A DNA stretch of 64,000 nt from Maratus speciosus (taxonomy: Eukaryota > Arthropoda > Arachnida > Araneae > Salticidae): NCBI GenBank assembly GCA_963932465.1, contig OZ010798.1, positions 17,654,981-17,718,980 of the forward strand, read 5' to 3'. Positions within the stretch are counted from its first letter, which is position 1. The number at the start of each line of letters is the position of its first letter. A program made the position numbers and the translations under genes. A model generated the notes under the pieces. That model did not search any database and had not been told where the DNA came from. It saw only the letters and a program-made list of their open reading frames with translations. Shown here piece after piece: positions 22,956 to 34,000 of the stretch.

Positions 22956-23965
22956 TAGTACGAATGACAAAAATTTCTATGGCAAAAAGTACTTCATGGT
23001 TAGCAAAAATAATTTTTTCTTCATTCTTGAAAACTAAAAAAAAAAAAAAAATTAACTAAATTGCTTAAAAAAATACTTATTAAAGAGTGTTAATTCTTAA
23101 AGCCATTCATCTCAGAAAATTTGAAAGAAAATTGCTTTATTTTTTTAAAAGACACTTCTATTTTTGTTCATGAAAGCTAAACATTTGATAGGATTGCTTC
23201 AAAGTAACACCATTTTCCCTCTGATCATGTTGAAATTTAGGATCAAGAGCTTGGAGTATATTGATATAATCAAGACACCTTTGTAAATCTTGGTTTAGCA
23301 ACTGGATTTTAACTTCACATTTCCTTTACCATTAAAATAGTAATAAGTTCGTAGTGACTTTTAAAAATAGTTTCTTTATATTCTTTTTTATAATAACTTT
23401 TTATAAAATCTCATTGGATGATAAAATGGCATAGCTTTTAATGCAATTTTAAGTAAATTCTATTATATTTTTCAAAACTTTACAATAACATAGGAAAACA
23501 ATATTATCAAAATCAAAATCAAATGTTTAAAAAAAATTGCACAATACAAGAGCAACAAACAAATTGAAAAAAAAAAAATAAGGCTTTTCTTCAGGTCGAA
23601 TTGTGTAAACTTGGATAAACCAATCACACCAATTCCTAATATTATTAAATATGCAAGTGCATTGTACATAGTTGAAACTTTTTCATATTTTGGAAGAATA
23701 TAGCTGTCCAGCTAAAATACATTGATGTTGTAAAGTTCTCCTGACTTTTTTTTTTTTTTTTTTTTTTTTTTTAACGAAGAAGGACATGTTGATTTTCACA
23801 GTTTTACTTGGCTCTCCATTTTTTATTGGTTTCATTTTCATGATTGTTTTATTTATATGGCTAAAATTTATATATTTTTTAGATTGAGTTATGTCAAGAC
23901 CCCTATAACAAAGAAATACCTTATTGTCTCCAGTAAAATATGATAAAAAGTTGGTTAATTATGTA
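22956..23965. other. AT-rich DNA, no gene recognised
   Basis: Contains a T-run at 23748-23772. The 65-codon minus-strand frame at 23472-23669 is hydrophobic and low complexity, with no family resemblance. Confidence 0.55.
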
Positions 23966-25164
23966 GGGGAGGGGGGGTGCATATACGGACAACTCAATTT
24001 TCCCTAACTTAAAAAAATATGAAAATTATGAAATAATTATATTTAGTTGACAACATTATGAACCATTTCCCAGGAAAATTTGAAGCAATTGGCTGTAAAA
24101 TGTTTTGAGTTATGGCAACTAGGCAGTTTTGAAGCTTAAAAGTAAGTTATGCTGGATTTGTTTCAATCTTAATTATGCATATTTATATTGCATTATGAAA
24201 ATTAATTATATAAAACTAAATAGCTTGTTTGGTGAAAATAATAATTTGTTAATCATATTTGCCAAAAAAATTTTCTGCTAAGCTAGGCTTAACAAAATTC
24301 TAAACATATAACTATGGGGCACATTTGGACACTGTTTTGGGAGCACACATGGACTGTCCAAATGTGCCCCTAATGTTTTATATTTCGCAGTGATGGCGCT
24401 GTACTTGAAAAAACCTGGGTCCCCGGGACCCAGGATTTTCAAAAATCTGGGTCCTTTTTTTACAAAAGCGGGTCCCCATCAATAATAATTTATATTTTAA
24501 AGGAATAAATGAAACTTGCTTATTTGGAAAAGATAAATGAAATGCATTAATTATTGTTTTAATAATAATTAAATAATGAATTAAAACCAGTATTATTTGC
24601 ACTCAAATAAGATATTTAAAAATATATATTAAGAGAAATTTTCTTTACTTTTTTAAAAGTAAAAATGCAAGATACAATTTTAATTGTAAAATAATGTTTA
24701 TTTGAGAGTAGAAGATACCAAGTTATACTAACAAGTATCTCTAATGGTTGCGTTTTTTTTTAAAAGAGGGCAAGACAGGTTTATTGAAAAAGATATTTTT
24801 GCTGAAAAAAAGAATATTTATGTTAAGTAAAGGTGTACATTTTGTTGAATGAATGGATGCTTTCATTATACTTCCCATCGAATTATTTGTCAGCATAGAT
24901 CTGTGCTGGAATCAGATATTTTCCTTGGAAGGGAAATTTACATCTAAATCATTAATAAGCATTAAATCCTAAATGTTCTGAAGGCGGGAGACATTTCAAT
25001 GCAGTAAGAAGGAGGGGGGGGGGGTTTCACTGGTCCACCTACAGAATACATTATCAAAAGTACACTGAAATCATGCTGTATTTTTAAGAATCCCCTTAAA
25101 AAAAAAATTAAATCCCATTTTATGAATTTTCTACCTATAAGTTTAGTTTGCACATCTTTTTTGG

Positions 25165-25990
25165 TGCTTTGACTAAATTCACGTTTTTTCCGCGTTACTT
25201 TGACGAAATTCGCGTTTTTTCCGCGATACTTTTGTCGAAATTCGCTATTTTTCGTGAGCCTGTCACGAAAATCGTGTTTTTTCCGCGATACTTTGAGGAA
25301 ATTCGCTACTTTTTAGCGATCTTTTGACGAAATACACTATTTTGTCTCGGCCCTTTTACGAAAATAGCGTTTTTTCCGCGATATTCTGATGAAATTTGTG
25401 CTTTTTTCGTGATCCTTTGACGAAAATCGGGTTTTTTACGCGATATTTTTAAAAAATTCAGCTTTTTTTCGCGATCCTTTGACACAATTCTGCTTTTTTC
25501 CGCGATTTTTTGACGAAATTCGCTATTTTTTCGCGATCTTTTGACGAAATACACTATTTTGTCTCAGCCCTTTTACAAAAATAGCGTTTTTTTCGCGATA
25601 TTTTGATGAAATTTGAGCTTTTTTCGCGATCTTTTGACAAAAATTGGCTTTTTTAAGCTATTTTTTGACGACATTCGCTATTTTTGGGGGGATCCTTTGA
25701 CGAAAATCGGCTTTTTTCCGCGATATTTTGGTGAAATTTGTTATTTTTTTGCGATCCTTTGACAAAATTCGACCTTTTCCGCGATTTTTTGACGAAATTC
25801 GCTATTTTTTCGCGACCTTTTAACGATATACGCTAATCTGTCGCGCCCTTTTACGAAAATCGCGTTTTTTTCGCAATATTTTGATGAAATTTGCGCACAT
25901 TTCCGCGAGTTTTTCACAAAATTTGCTTTTTTTTCGCGATTCTTTGACGAAAATCGGCTTTTTTCTGCGATTTTTTGACGAAATTACGCG
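25165..25990 (-). repeat. 31-bp tandem repeat array 3 (minus orientation)
   Basis: About 25 degenerate units of CGCGATNNTTTGACGAAATT plus CGCNTTTTTTC. It is more diverged than arrays 1 and 2. It ends near a short palindromic GC-rich block, ACGCGTCCCGTGGGACGCGT (25986-26005), then reaches GCATCCCTG at 26080, whose complement, CAGGGATGCCGC, looks like a hAT terminus. A possible partner, CAGTGATGGCGC, is at 24388, but the flanking octamers do not match. Confidence 0.85.
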
Positions 25991-26268
25991 TCCCGTGGGA
26001 CGCGTAAGAGCTATTTTTTTGCGTCCCGTCTCCGATTTTTCGCGTAATTTACGCGCTATAGCGCGTCCGCGGCATCCCTGAGTTATCACAAAATTAAAGC
26101 AATAAGTTGCTTAAAATAATTTTTTTAAATAACAAAGAGTGTAGCTTTTAATCTCTGCTAGTGTAGTTAAGCATAATTCTATAAGTTTAGCCACGGCTAT
26201 TGCCTTTAATGCAGAAAACATTGATGCATTTAAAAAAAAAATATTTAGATGTTATGGCACAGTAAAAG

Positions 26269-27740
26269 TTCATTCCAAGCAGAATTCTAAATATTGATGA
26301 ATGTGGAATCACAACAGTCCTACCCAGTCCAAAAGTAATTTCTAAAAGTAGCAAAAAAACAGGTTGGTCAAGCATTTTAGGGAGAACGCGGAGAGTTGGT
26401 TATCTTTTGTGGCATTATAACTGCTACATGTAACACAATTCCACCGGTGTACATCTTTCCCCGTGTACGATATAAGGATAACGTTTTGAAAGGTGGTTCT
26501 AGTGAAAGCTTAGGCTTGTCTTCTAAATCAGGCTCGATGACACAAGAACTATTTGTAGAAGTTTTAAAGCACATTCAAAAGTATACACAAAGTACGAAGG
26601 AAAACCCAATACTCTTACTGCTGGACAACCATGATATCCACACATCATTAGAAGCTATCATCTATGCAAAAGAAAACGGAATTGTTGTTTTATCATTTCC
26701 CCCTCACTGTTCACATCGTATGCAGCCCCTAGATGTTTGTGTTTACTCTTCTTTTAAACGTAAAATAAAAATAGCTTTTAATGATCGGATGGCTTCTAAT
26801 CCAGGAAAGACCATTACAATATACAAAATAGCAGGACTGTCATCTAATGTCTATATTAATTCTTTCATTCCAAAAAATATCACCAATTCGTTCAAGAATA
26901 CTGGAATATGGCCTGTTAACAGACTAGTTTTCAGTGATGAAGTCTGTCTCCCAGCATTTATCACTGATCGACCAAACTCTGTCGAAATATCTGAAGATGT
27001 AGAAATTGAACATTCAGATTCTCCTTCTTATGAACCTAAGCCTTCAACTTCATCTAGTTTCGACCATGAAAACTTGATTGAACCTGGACCTTCAACTCAA
27101 ATTTTAAGTCCAGAAGTTATAAGACCTTTTCCTAAAGCCCCACCAAGAAAAAAAGCAATCTACACGAAAAGATAAGTCTAGAATTTACACTGATGCACCA
27201 GAAAAGGAAAGAATTGAACAAATCACCGTAGCAAAAGTGAAGAAAGAGTTAACGAAGAAAGAAAAGAATCATTTGGAAGAAAAAGAAAGTTTGATTTAGA
27301 GGAATAAAAAAAAAGGAATTAAGATTGGTATGGTGGAACGGCTACATGGTCTGTCAAAGTTCCAATATCATTCTGATTCAGACGATGGAGTGGAATCTAA
27401 ATCAGATGAGGATCTCGAGGAGTTGAAGCTGCTATTAGATGATGAGTCCCTTGATATAAATGACTTTGTTCTTGTAAGATTCAATACAAAGTCAAAATCA
27501 GTTTACTACATTGGAAGAATTGAAAACACTTTATATTCTTATGAGTATGATGTCAAATACTTACGAAAGAAATTTGGAAAGCAAAATGTTTTCAATTTTC
27601 TAGATAAGACAGATGAGTGAACCACTGAAAAAAGGGACATAGTAGCTAAACTTTCACCTCCAATTATAATAGGAGGAACTGAATGTGCAGCAGCAAACTT
27701 AACATTTATGGTCAATTTAGATGCTTATAAAGTGGAATAG
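26269..27740 (+). pseudogene. Pogo/Tigger-type DDE transposase, catalytic and C-terminal part, broken
   Basis: Pogo transposases cut and paste DNA at TA sites. The first catalytic Asp is in ILNIDECG (codon at 26296). The frame then shifts within an A-run near 26350 and meets a TAG at 26379. The 259-codon open frame (26396-27175) keeps the second and third Asp: LLLLDNHD (residue 77) and HRMQPLDV (residue 113), spacing 35. It ends in an acidic, P/S-rich tail. Further blocks follow in other frames: the 27330-27620 frame with an SDSDD-type acidic stretch and NDFVLVRFNTKSKSVYYIG, then a TGA and an in-frame continuation to KVE-stop at 27740, the usual tail of this family. The N-terminal HTH and CENP-B-like domains were not found. 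Confidence 0.85.
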
Positions 27741-28299
27741 GAATAAAGTTTTTTCCCCCATAAAACTTAATGTGTATTTTATTATTTTGCCTTTATTTAT
27801 TTCAATTATTAAAATGTTCACCATAATTTAAAGCAAATTTCTTTTTGATTTGGTAAAAAACCGTGAAGATCACTATAATATATATATATATTCTTTAAAA
27901 GTCCCTTAAAATGTAATTAAAATACCTTACTGTCCTTATTTATAGCAAAAGAAATATTGTTCCTAGTGAACACTTCCAATTTATGTAAACTCCAGTCATT
28001 TGTCTTTGTTATTTTAAATTGTTGATAATGTTATATTCCTTTGTCCAAATGTGCCCCAAGCATGTCCATATGTACCCCATGTAGGGGCACATGTGGACGA
28101 TATTTTTATGTTTTGAAATATATATATATTTTTAATGTTGTAACATCTCCTAATATTTAAGTACATATATTTGAAGAGATTAGGTGTAAGATTAGGATTA
28201 GCAAAAAAAAAAAAATTGGAAAAAAAAAGTGAAAAAGGTTAGATTTGTGTATAAAGTAAAAAACGTCCAAATGTACCCCCCTCTCCCCCACATTCTTAA

Positions 28300-29446
28300 T
28301 TATCGGGAGTGGAATATTTTGCTTAGTTATTGCATTTATTCTTCTTTTAGTGTTATATGAATGACGTCACAGATAACAGCTAGTATTATATATTTAGTAA
28401 TACTTTAGTATAATGATTCTTGTTAAGTAGTACTTACATTTTAATAACTTTTATTCAATTTGTCGAATAAAAAAAATAATAAATCTGATATCTGTGATCG
28501 TGAAAAAGAAATTTTACTTTATTTTGAAACAGGGGATAGTTTTATATAAGTTTGTAAAACTTTTTAAAACTAATTTTAAATATATTTTATTAAGTTAAAA
28601 ATTAATAACATTATTTCTTTATCAAGAAAACACTGCTATTGTATGAAGGCATACCTAATTGTGATTTGGAAACAGATGTATAGCACCTGGGTTAAAATGT
28701 TTTTTTATCCATTACCATTTTGGCAAGAAAAATTCTTTTTCCTCTCTTTGTTAGTCTTTGCTTGTGAAAGGCATGTTAGTTTTAATTTATTAAAAAACAC
28801 AATTTTTATTATAAACATGCACAGATTATTTTATTTCAAGACACACTATGTTTAATTTAATTTAAAATGCACATATTCTGTTCTACCAGATTGCCATATG
28901 AAGCAGAGTCTATCCTAAGTCGTCAAGTTGCAAAAGCATAAAATTGCCATTGGTGCCATTTTGGTACCAAATAGGTATACCAAAGCATCTGAAACATGTG
29001 TACCATGATTTGTAGTCAAGGTTGCTAGAAAATAAAAACTAAATTTTTACCTATCGCTTTACTTGTTTTACACTGAGCCTTTTCAAACTTTTTCTAATTG
29101 TATTGCTGTTATTAAATATTTCATTTGAATGCAGTAATTGCTTAACATTTTTTTCCCATAAATACTTAAAATCTATTATATTTAAAACTATTTAACATTG
29201 CTGAAAAGAGCATTAAGAATAACATAGCATGAATATAATTTTGAGTAGTAAAAAGCTTTCTAAAATTAGAACAATATTGTATTTTGTTCTAAACTTAGAT
29301 GTATAAAAATATTATCTCCTTTCCATTTTTTTAACATTGATCATTCTCAAAATATGAAGATAATTTGCTCTTAATAGCATTTTTTATCAGAACCCAGTTC
29401 TTGCTAAATATTGAAGATCGCAAGTACTGTCAGATATATTTAAATA
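28300..29446. other. AT-rich DNA, no gene recognised
   Basis: No domain or terminal repeat was identified. The 70-codon frame at 28643-28855 is composition noise. Confidence 0.5.
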
Positions 29447-30160
29447 ATACATGTATAATTCAGAACTATATGTTAAAAATGTACAGGCAAGTAGAGGAGA
29501 CCTAAATAAGCAGATTTCATATAGGAATGGGGGTTCGGAAATGCAACGTTGAGACAGTAGAGGGTGCTGTTGTTTTAGGTGAATGAAAGCGCTTTGCTGG
29601 CTTGAATCGTCATTCTCCGCTCGGATTTTGTACTACATGCATTGTTACACCAATGCGGAGCTTGCCAACATATATTTCATGTATGGGGCTGCACATGGAA
29701 ATGAGCAGTTGCTCAAAGGATGTACATTGTACATGGAACTATTCCTGCTAGATCTCTTCGGGAGTTGTGCGCGTGTGGATAATTTTATCCTTCGAGGCAT
29801 AATACGGACACTGAAAGATATCGCAGAATCCATGTAGTGGAAGAAGCTGTATTACGAACAGTAGAGGATAGTCCTTTGACAAGCTCGAGAGCTGTTGAGT
29901 GCAAGCCATTTCATTGTGCAGCTCCATATATGAAATGCATGTCAGCAAGCTCTGCGTTGGTGTAACAATGCATGTTGCTTGAAATCTGTGTGGCAAATGA
30001 TGATTCAAGTAATTGAAGTACTTTCATCCGCCTAACAAAACAGCACCCTCTACTGCCTCAATGCTACATTTCCGCACCCACATTCCTTTATGAAATCTGC
30101 TTAGTTAGGTCCCCTCTACCTGCCTTTACATTTTTTTACATATAATTCTGAACTACCCAG
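29447..30160. mobile_element. Long-TIR element with DUF4817-like remnant
   Basis: Inverted arms pair across the whole element. The left reads AATTCAGAACTATATGTTAA, then GTAGAGGAGACCTAAATAAG and GCAGATTTCATATAGGAATG; the right, in complement, reads AGTTCAGAATTATATGTAAA, GTAGAGGGGACCTAACTAAG and GCAGATTTCATAAAGGAATG. The outer boundary is TACTGGG-like, followed by TA, so a Tc1/mariner-style TA target is likely. Inner sequence (TGTTACACCAATGCGGAGCTT) is also repeated inverted near 29950, so two partial coding copies face each other. Confidence 0.7.
29583..29880 (+). pseudogene. DUF4817-like (HTH) transposon protein fragment
   Basis: The frame contains YTNAELAN and FMYGAAHGN, the signature opening of the DUF4817 helix-turn-helix found in many arthropod mobile elements. 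After the stop at 29837 the adjacent frame continues with a VEEAVLRTVEDSPLTSS-like sequence typical of the next part of such proteins. The middle (LYMELFLLDLFGSCARV) is a scrambled version of the usual YRE.FPNR..P segment. The gene is truncated and frameshifted, and a second inverted copy of its beginning lies at 29900-29975. The family call is from memory of motifs. Confidence 0.55.
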
Positions 30161-30840
30161 TATAAATTGTTTTGCTTTAATCAGTATAAAAAGTAAGAAG
30201 CAGTATATTAAAAATGTTTTTCTTTTTGACTTATTTTTTTTTCCTTTTTAAGATGTGATTTGTCACTGTTTAATTATAAAATTATAAAATAAATTATCTT
30301 TAAAATCTATAGTGTATATGTAGCTATTTAATATAAACTTTAAAAACACTAATAATGGTAAATTGCATAAGATTTGAAATAAAGTTAGTCTATCAAAATC
30401 CAACAAAGAAAATTATATGCATTGGTACCACTCTTTTAGTTGAATGTTAGTTGAATTTTTATTATGAAGGAACTAATTTTAATTTCTGAGCATTCTTAGT
30501 TATCATGAATTTCGTGATCATGTAGTTACACTGAATCAGCTGTTCTCACAAAATAACTCATTCATTTTTCACTTCGTTTATTTCTTTTTATGAAAACTGC
30601 TAAAGAAACTGTGAGATATAAAAATCTACTCATAGCTTTTCCTTCCTAACAGCTTTCTAAAAATCCTTTACAAGTATTTGAACTATTATAGAAATGAAAT
30701 TAAAATAACTCCAAAATTTATCATATACTTAATGCTTATTCATATTTTATGAATGACATTGTAATGGCAATTTTTATGTGGACATGTGAAAATTCATGAA
30801 CTCTTATGTGATTTATGTAAATTTTTATGTATATTGCAGG

Positions 30841-30907
30841 TTCAGATGTTTGTGAAGTCTATTCAGATCATACGATGGAAGGACTTGTGAAGTACAATCG
30901 TGCCTAA
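30841..30907 (+). CDS. Candidate terminal exon upstream of the zinc-finger locus
   Basis: A T-rich tract ending ATTGCAG precedes GTTCAGATGTTTGTGAAGTC. In the phase that takes two bases from this exon to finish a codon, it reads S-D-V-C-E-V-Y-S-D-H-T-M-E-G-L-V-K-Y-N-R-A-stop with the stop at 30905-30907. The acceptor is good, but nothing identifies the protein and no polyadenylation signal follows closely. A chance match is quite possible. Confidence 0.2.
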
Positions 30908-31399
30908 ATTTATTATTGTTCTGTTGTATTATTATTCTATATGTTTTTCCATCAAAATTTCTTCGGTTGGGATTTTTTTAATTTGATCTAGTGGACAATA
31001 ACACAATTATCTTAATTTTCGCATGGAAATAGCTACATAGAACGTAGCAATCATTTCCTAAAGTCTGACTAGCTGTGATATATGTGTGTACGTTTAAACA
31101 AATCTACATCATACAGTTATTATTCATTAGAAAACTTTCCATGCACCACTTCAACAAAGATATTCATAGTAAACTGAAAGTAGGTCTTATTTATATTGGT
31201 TAAAATCCTCCTCTGCGTCTGAAGTGCTAAGCAAAGGATATTATTAGAAATCTAATTTAACTCTTATGTGACAATTTTTCTGAAAAGCATCTGCACTGAA
31301 ACTTAGTTTAAAAATCACCATCCATGCTGGTGGTAAAAGAAAAAACATTTTACTTGACTGCAGTAAGAAACTTTCTGACATCCTCAATACATATATCAC

Positions 31400-31707
31400 A
31401 TTTCTCAGGTGAAATATGTAATAAATGTTTTTCTCAAAATTCTTATTTAAATCTCATTTGTTTTGTCATACTAAGCAGAAACTTTTCCATTTGAGATGTT
31501 TGACAAAGACTTTTCTGAAAAGTTTAATTTACAACAGCATCATAGTATCCATATAATGAGATACCTTTGAGCTATAAAATATTTAGTGAATGCTTTTTTG
31601 AAAAATCTAATTTAAATGAACATTTGTGAGTTCATACCAAAAAGAAACCATTAGCTTATGAAGTATGTAACAAAAACATTTCTCGTACACTTACTTTAAA
31701 TATTGAC
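31400..31707 (+). pseudogene. Decayed C2H2 fingers upstream of the open zinc-finger frame
   Basis: In frames continuous with or shifted from the downstream ORF, finger-like repeats are readable but damaged: GEICNKCFSQNSYLN near 31409, FEMFDKDFSEKFNLQQHH near 31489 with the first Cys lost, then SNLNEHL-stop-VHTKKKP and YEVCNKNISRTLTLN near 31655. The first Cys of each pair is replaced, and stops interrupt. This indicates that the original array was longer than the part still open. Confidence 0.6.
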
Positions 31708-32601
31708 ATGTATTGTCCTACTGAAGGTAAACTTTTCAATTGTGACATGTGTGACAAAATATTTTCTCGAAAATCTGATTTAAATACCCACATGCATATT
31801 CATACTACTGAGAAAATTTTCATTTGTGAGGTGTGTAACAAAGAGTTTTCCTCGAAATCTGCATTGAATGGACACCAACAAATTCATACTAAAAATAAAC
31901 CTTACTCTTGTGAAGTGTGTAACAAAGCGTTTTCTTTTAAATCTTCTTTAAATATACACCAACAAATTCATACTAAAAAGAAGCCTTACTCTTGTGAAGT
32001 ATGTAACAAAGGATTTTCTAATAAAAGTAATTTAAATGTCCATGTCCACGTCCATGTTGATACTAAAGAGAAACCTTTCTCTTGTGAGGTATGTAACAAA
32101 AGTTTTCTCTACAAATCAACTTTAAATAAACACAAGTTTTTTCATACTAAGGAGACACCTTACTCTTGCGAAGTGTGTAACAAGAAATTTTCTAATATAA
32201 GTAATTTAAAAGCTCATGCACGTGTTCATACCAAAGAGAAACCTTTCTCTTGTGAGGTGTGTAGCAAAAGATTTTCTTCTAAATCTTCTTTAAATAGTCA
32301 TTTACGCCTTCATACTAATGAAAAACCGTTTACTTGTGAACTGTGTAATAAAAGCTTTTCCAATAAGCAAAATTTTAATCGACACCTGCATGTTCATACT
32401 AAAGAGAAATTTTTCAGTTGTAAGGAGTGTAACAAAACGTTTTCTAGTAAATATACTTTAAATGCCCATATGAGCTGTCATACTAATGAGAAACCTTTCA
32501 GTTGTGAGGTATGTAACAAGAAGTTTTCTCGTAAATGTTATGTAAATGCCCACATGCATTATCATACCAAAGACAAAACCTTTCATTTGCAAGGTATGTA
32601 A
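31708..32601 (+). CDS. C2H2 zinc-finger array protein (10 fingers)
   Basis: The 297-codon intronless frame contains ten tandem C2H2 fingers of C-X2-C-X12-H-X3-H spacing (FNCDMCDKIFSRKSDLNTHM, FICEVCNKEF..., to FSCEVCNKKFSRKCYVNAHM) joined by HTKEKP-type linkers (HTKNKP, HTKKKP, HTNEKP). Finger 4 has two extra residues (HVHVHVDTKEK). Such arrays bind DNA in the nucleus, usually as transcriptional regulators. No SCAN, KRAB, ZAD or BTB domain is seen. The listed Met lies within finger-linker sequence, so the true start is probably upstream, on another exon, or lost. The frame ends by a one-base shift into THFICKVCNKEF-like sequence, so the locus may be a pseudogene with one long surviving frame. 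Confidence 0.75.
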   Translation: MYCPTEGKLFNCDMCDKIFSRKSDLNTHMHIHTTEKIFICEVCNKEFSSKSALNGHQQIHTKNKPYSCEVCNKAFSFKSSLNIHQQIHTKKKPYSCEVCNKGFSNKSNLNVHVHVHVDTKEKPFSCEVCNKSFLYKSTLNKHKFFHTKETPYSCEVCNKKFSNISNLKAHARVHTKEKPFSCEVCSKRFSSKSSLNSHLRLHTNEKPFTCELCNKSFSNKQNFNRHLHVHTKEKFFSCKECNKTFSSKYTLNAHMSCHTNEKPFSCEVCNKKFSRKCYVNAHMHYHTKDKTFHLQGM

Positions 32602-33560
32602 CAAAGAGTTTTCCAAAAATTACATTTAAACACCCACAAATGTATCTATAATATAGAGTAATCTTTATCTTGTGAAGTCTAAAGCAAAAGATTTTTTATG
32701 TCCTATCCAAATGTTGACATGCATATTCAAGCTGACGCAAACACTTTCAATTTTACTGTATGCAACAAGCTATTTTCTGAAAAAATTAATATAAATGACT
32801 AATTGCAAGTTCAGTAAGAAAAAAATCGGCACTATGCTGTGCAATGCGTTAGCATATTAAAGACAAACATTTCAGTTGTGACGTGGGGTGTTTAACTAGG
32901 AGGGCAGGGGTACACTTAAACGACTCGGAATCACATAGTAATGCAGTGTCGTAGACGCAATCTTAACGAGATAGGGAAGTTGTTAAGGGCTGAATCATCG
33001 TGATAGCAAATTCATCTTTAAAGACCATAAGCTTAAAATAAGTCATGACTCCCCTGATAATGAGATTCTCCGAAGTTTCGTAGCACCGCATGAAATCTTT
33101 GATATTTAGAAATATGCCCGGGAATCCGTCGGACTTTCGCACAGCAACGAAGATGCGTCATCTCAAAATGCTCCCGGCTCCTCTGATAAGCTGGAAGATA
33201 AATAAAGATGCAGGAATGACAAGCGTGCGGTGAACCTCGTTATTAAGAAAGTCATCACTTATTTTAAGCCTATGGCCTTTAAATGAAAATTTGCTATCTC
33301 GATGATTCAGCCACTAACAAAACCCCTATCTCATTAGGATTGCATTTCCGACCCTGCATTGCTATGTGATTCTGAGTCGTCTAGGTGTAGGTGCCCCACC
33401 CCTTTAAGAAGTTTGTTCCAACAATTTTGAGCCATCCTGTATGTGTGCAATGCAGCTTTTGTAAGTCATATTTAAATTTAAAATGTGGTCATATTAAAAG
33501 AAATTTTTTATTTAAAAAGCCTGTAATGCAGGATTTTCTTTGAGTTTAAAATATATAGCT
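32575..33560 (+). pseudogene. Decayed downstream fingers, split by a TTAA MITE
   Basis: After the frameshift at about 32581 the sequence still reads ICKVCNKEFSKN, then SCEV-stop-SKRFF, then FTVCNKLFSEKININ, with stops. Beyond the insertion at 32896-33403, a VCNAAFVSH-like fragment appears near 33449 and CNAGF-like sequence near 33523. The finger array therefore once extended about 1 kb further, and the MITE landed inside it. Confidence 0.55.
32896..33403. mobile_element. TTAA-flanked long-TIR MITE 1
   Basis: TTAA on both sides (32892-32895, 33404-33407). Inverted arms of about 170 bases share ACGACTCGGAATCACATAG, ATGCAGTGTCGTAGACGCAA and GGCTGAATCATCGTGATAGC with the complement of the right arm, with scattered mismatches. 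It has no coding capacity. TTAA targets are typical of piggyBac and Kolobok-like elements; which one drives this MITE cannot be told. Confidence 0.8.
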
Positions 33561-33571
33561 ATTTCTTTTAA

Positions 33572-33996
33572 GGGGCTACTTCAGTTACGCGAAAAGACCC
33601 GCTCGCTATAAAGATATCTCGGTTGCATTTCAATATTTTTAAATGATTTTTTTTGCATTGGATAGGTGAGATCGATCTGTATAAAGGCCATTTTCTGCTT
33701 TTTTTTATTTTGATTGCAGATTTACTTTATGAGGATGCTTTCACTTTCAAAACCGGTTCTGAAAATGAAATAGTCCTCATTGAAAAAATCTGTAAACAAA
33801 ATCGAAAAAAGTAAAAAACAACCTCTATATATCAACCTCGCTATCAAATGCAAAAAAAAATCATTCGAAAATATTTAAATGTAACCGAGATATCTTTATT
33901 AATTTCTTCCATAGGAATTATATATCTTGTTTTAATTATATAATGGAATAATCTTCCATTAACAAACGGGTCTTTTCGCTTGACAGAAGTAGCCTC
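33572..33996. mobile_element. TTAA-flanked MITE 2
   Basis: The left end, GGGGCTACTTCAGTTACGCG, and the complement of the right end, GAGGCTACTTCTGTCAAGCG, are both followed by AAAAGACCCG and flanked by TTAA (33568-33571, 33997-34000). Inner arms pair further: GATATCTCGGTTGCATTT and its complement at 33880-33897. It is 425 bases long and non-coding. Confidence 0.85.
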
Positions 33997-34000
33997 TTAA

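Larger units (their letters stand above)
23966..28290 (+). mobile_element. Probable pogo-type DNA transposon, about 4.3 kb, inactive
   Basis: The left end, GGGGAGGGGGGGTGCATATA, follows TA; the right end in complement is TGGGGGAGAGGGGGGTACAT. A 16-base motif, TGTCCAAATGTGCCCC, or its complement or close variants, occurs near both ends (24316-24331, 24355-24370, 28042-28057, 28063-28078, about 28084-28097, and 28266 onward), as expected for transposase-binding iterons. A DDE transposase pseudogene lies at 26269-27740. A 31-bp-repeat array with a hAT-like edge occupies 25165-26080, where the N-terminal half of the transposase would be expected. End positions are approximate. Confidence 0.55.

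Noticed and set aside
24388..26080. A complete hAT element bounded by CAGTGATGGCGC and CAGGGATGCCGC
   Set aside because: Only nine of the first twelve bases agree and the flanking octamers (ATATTTCG, AGTTATCA) do not match, so the pairing is not established.
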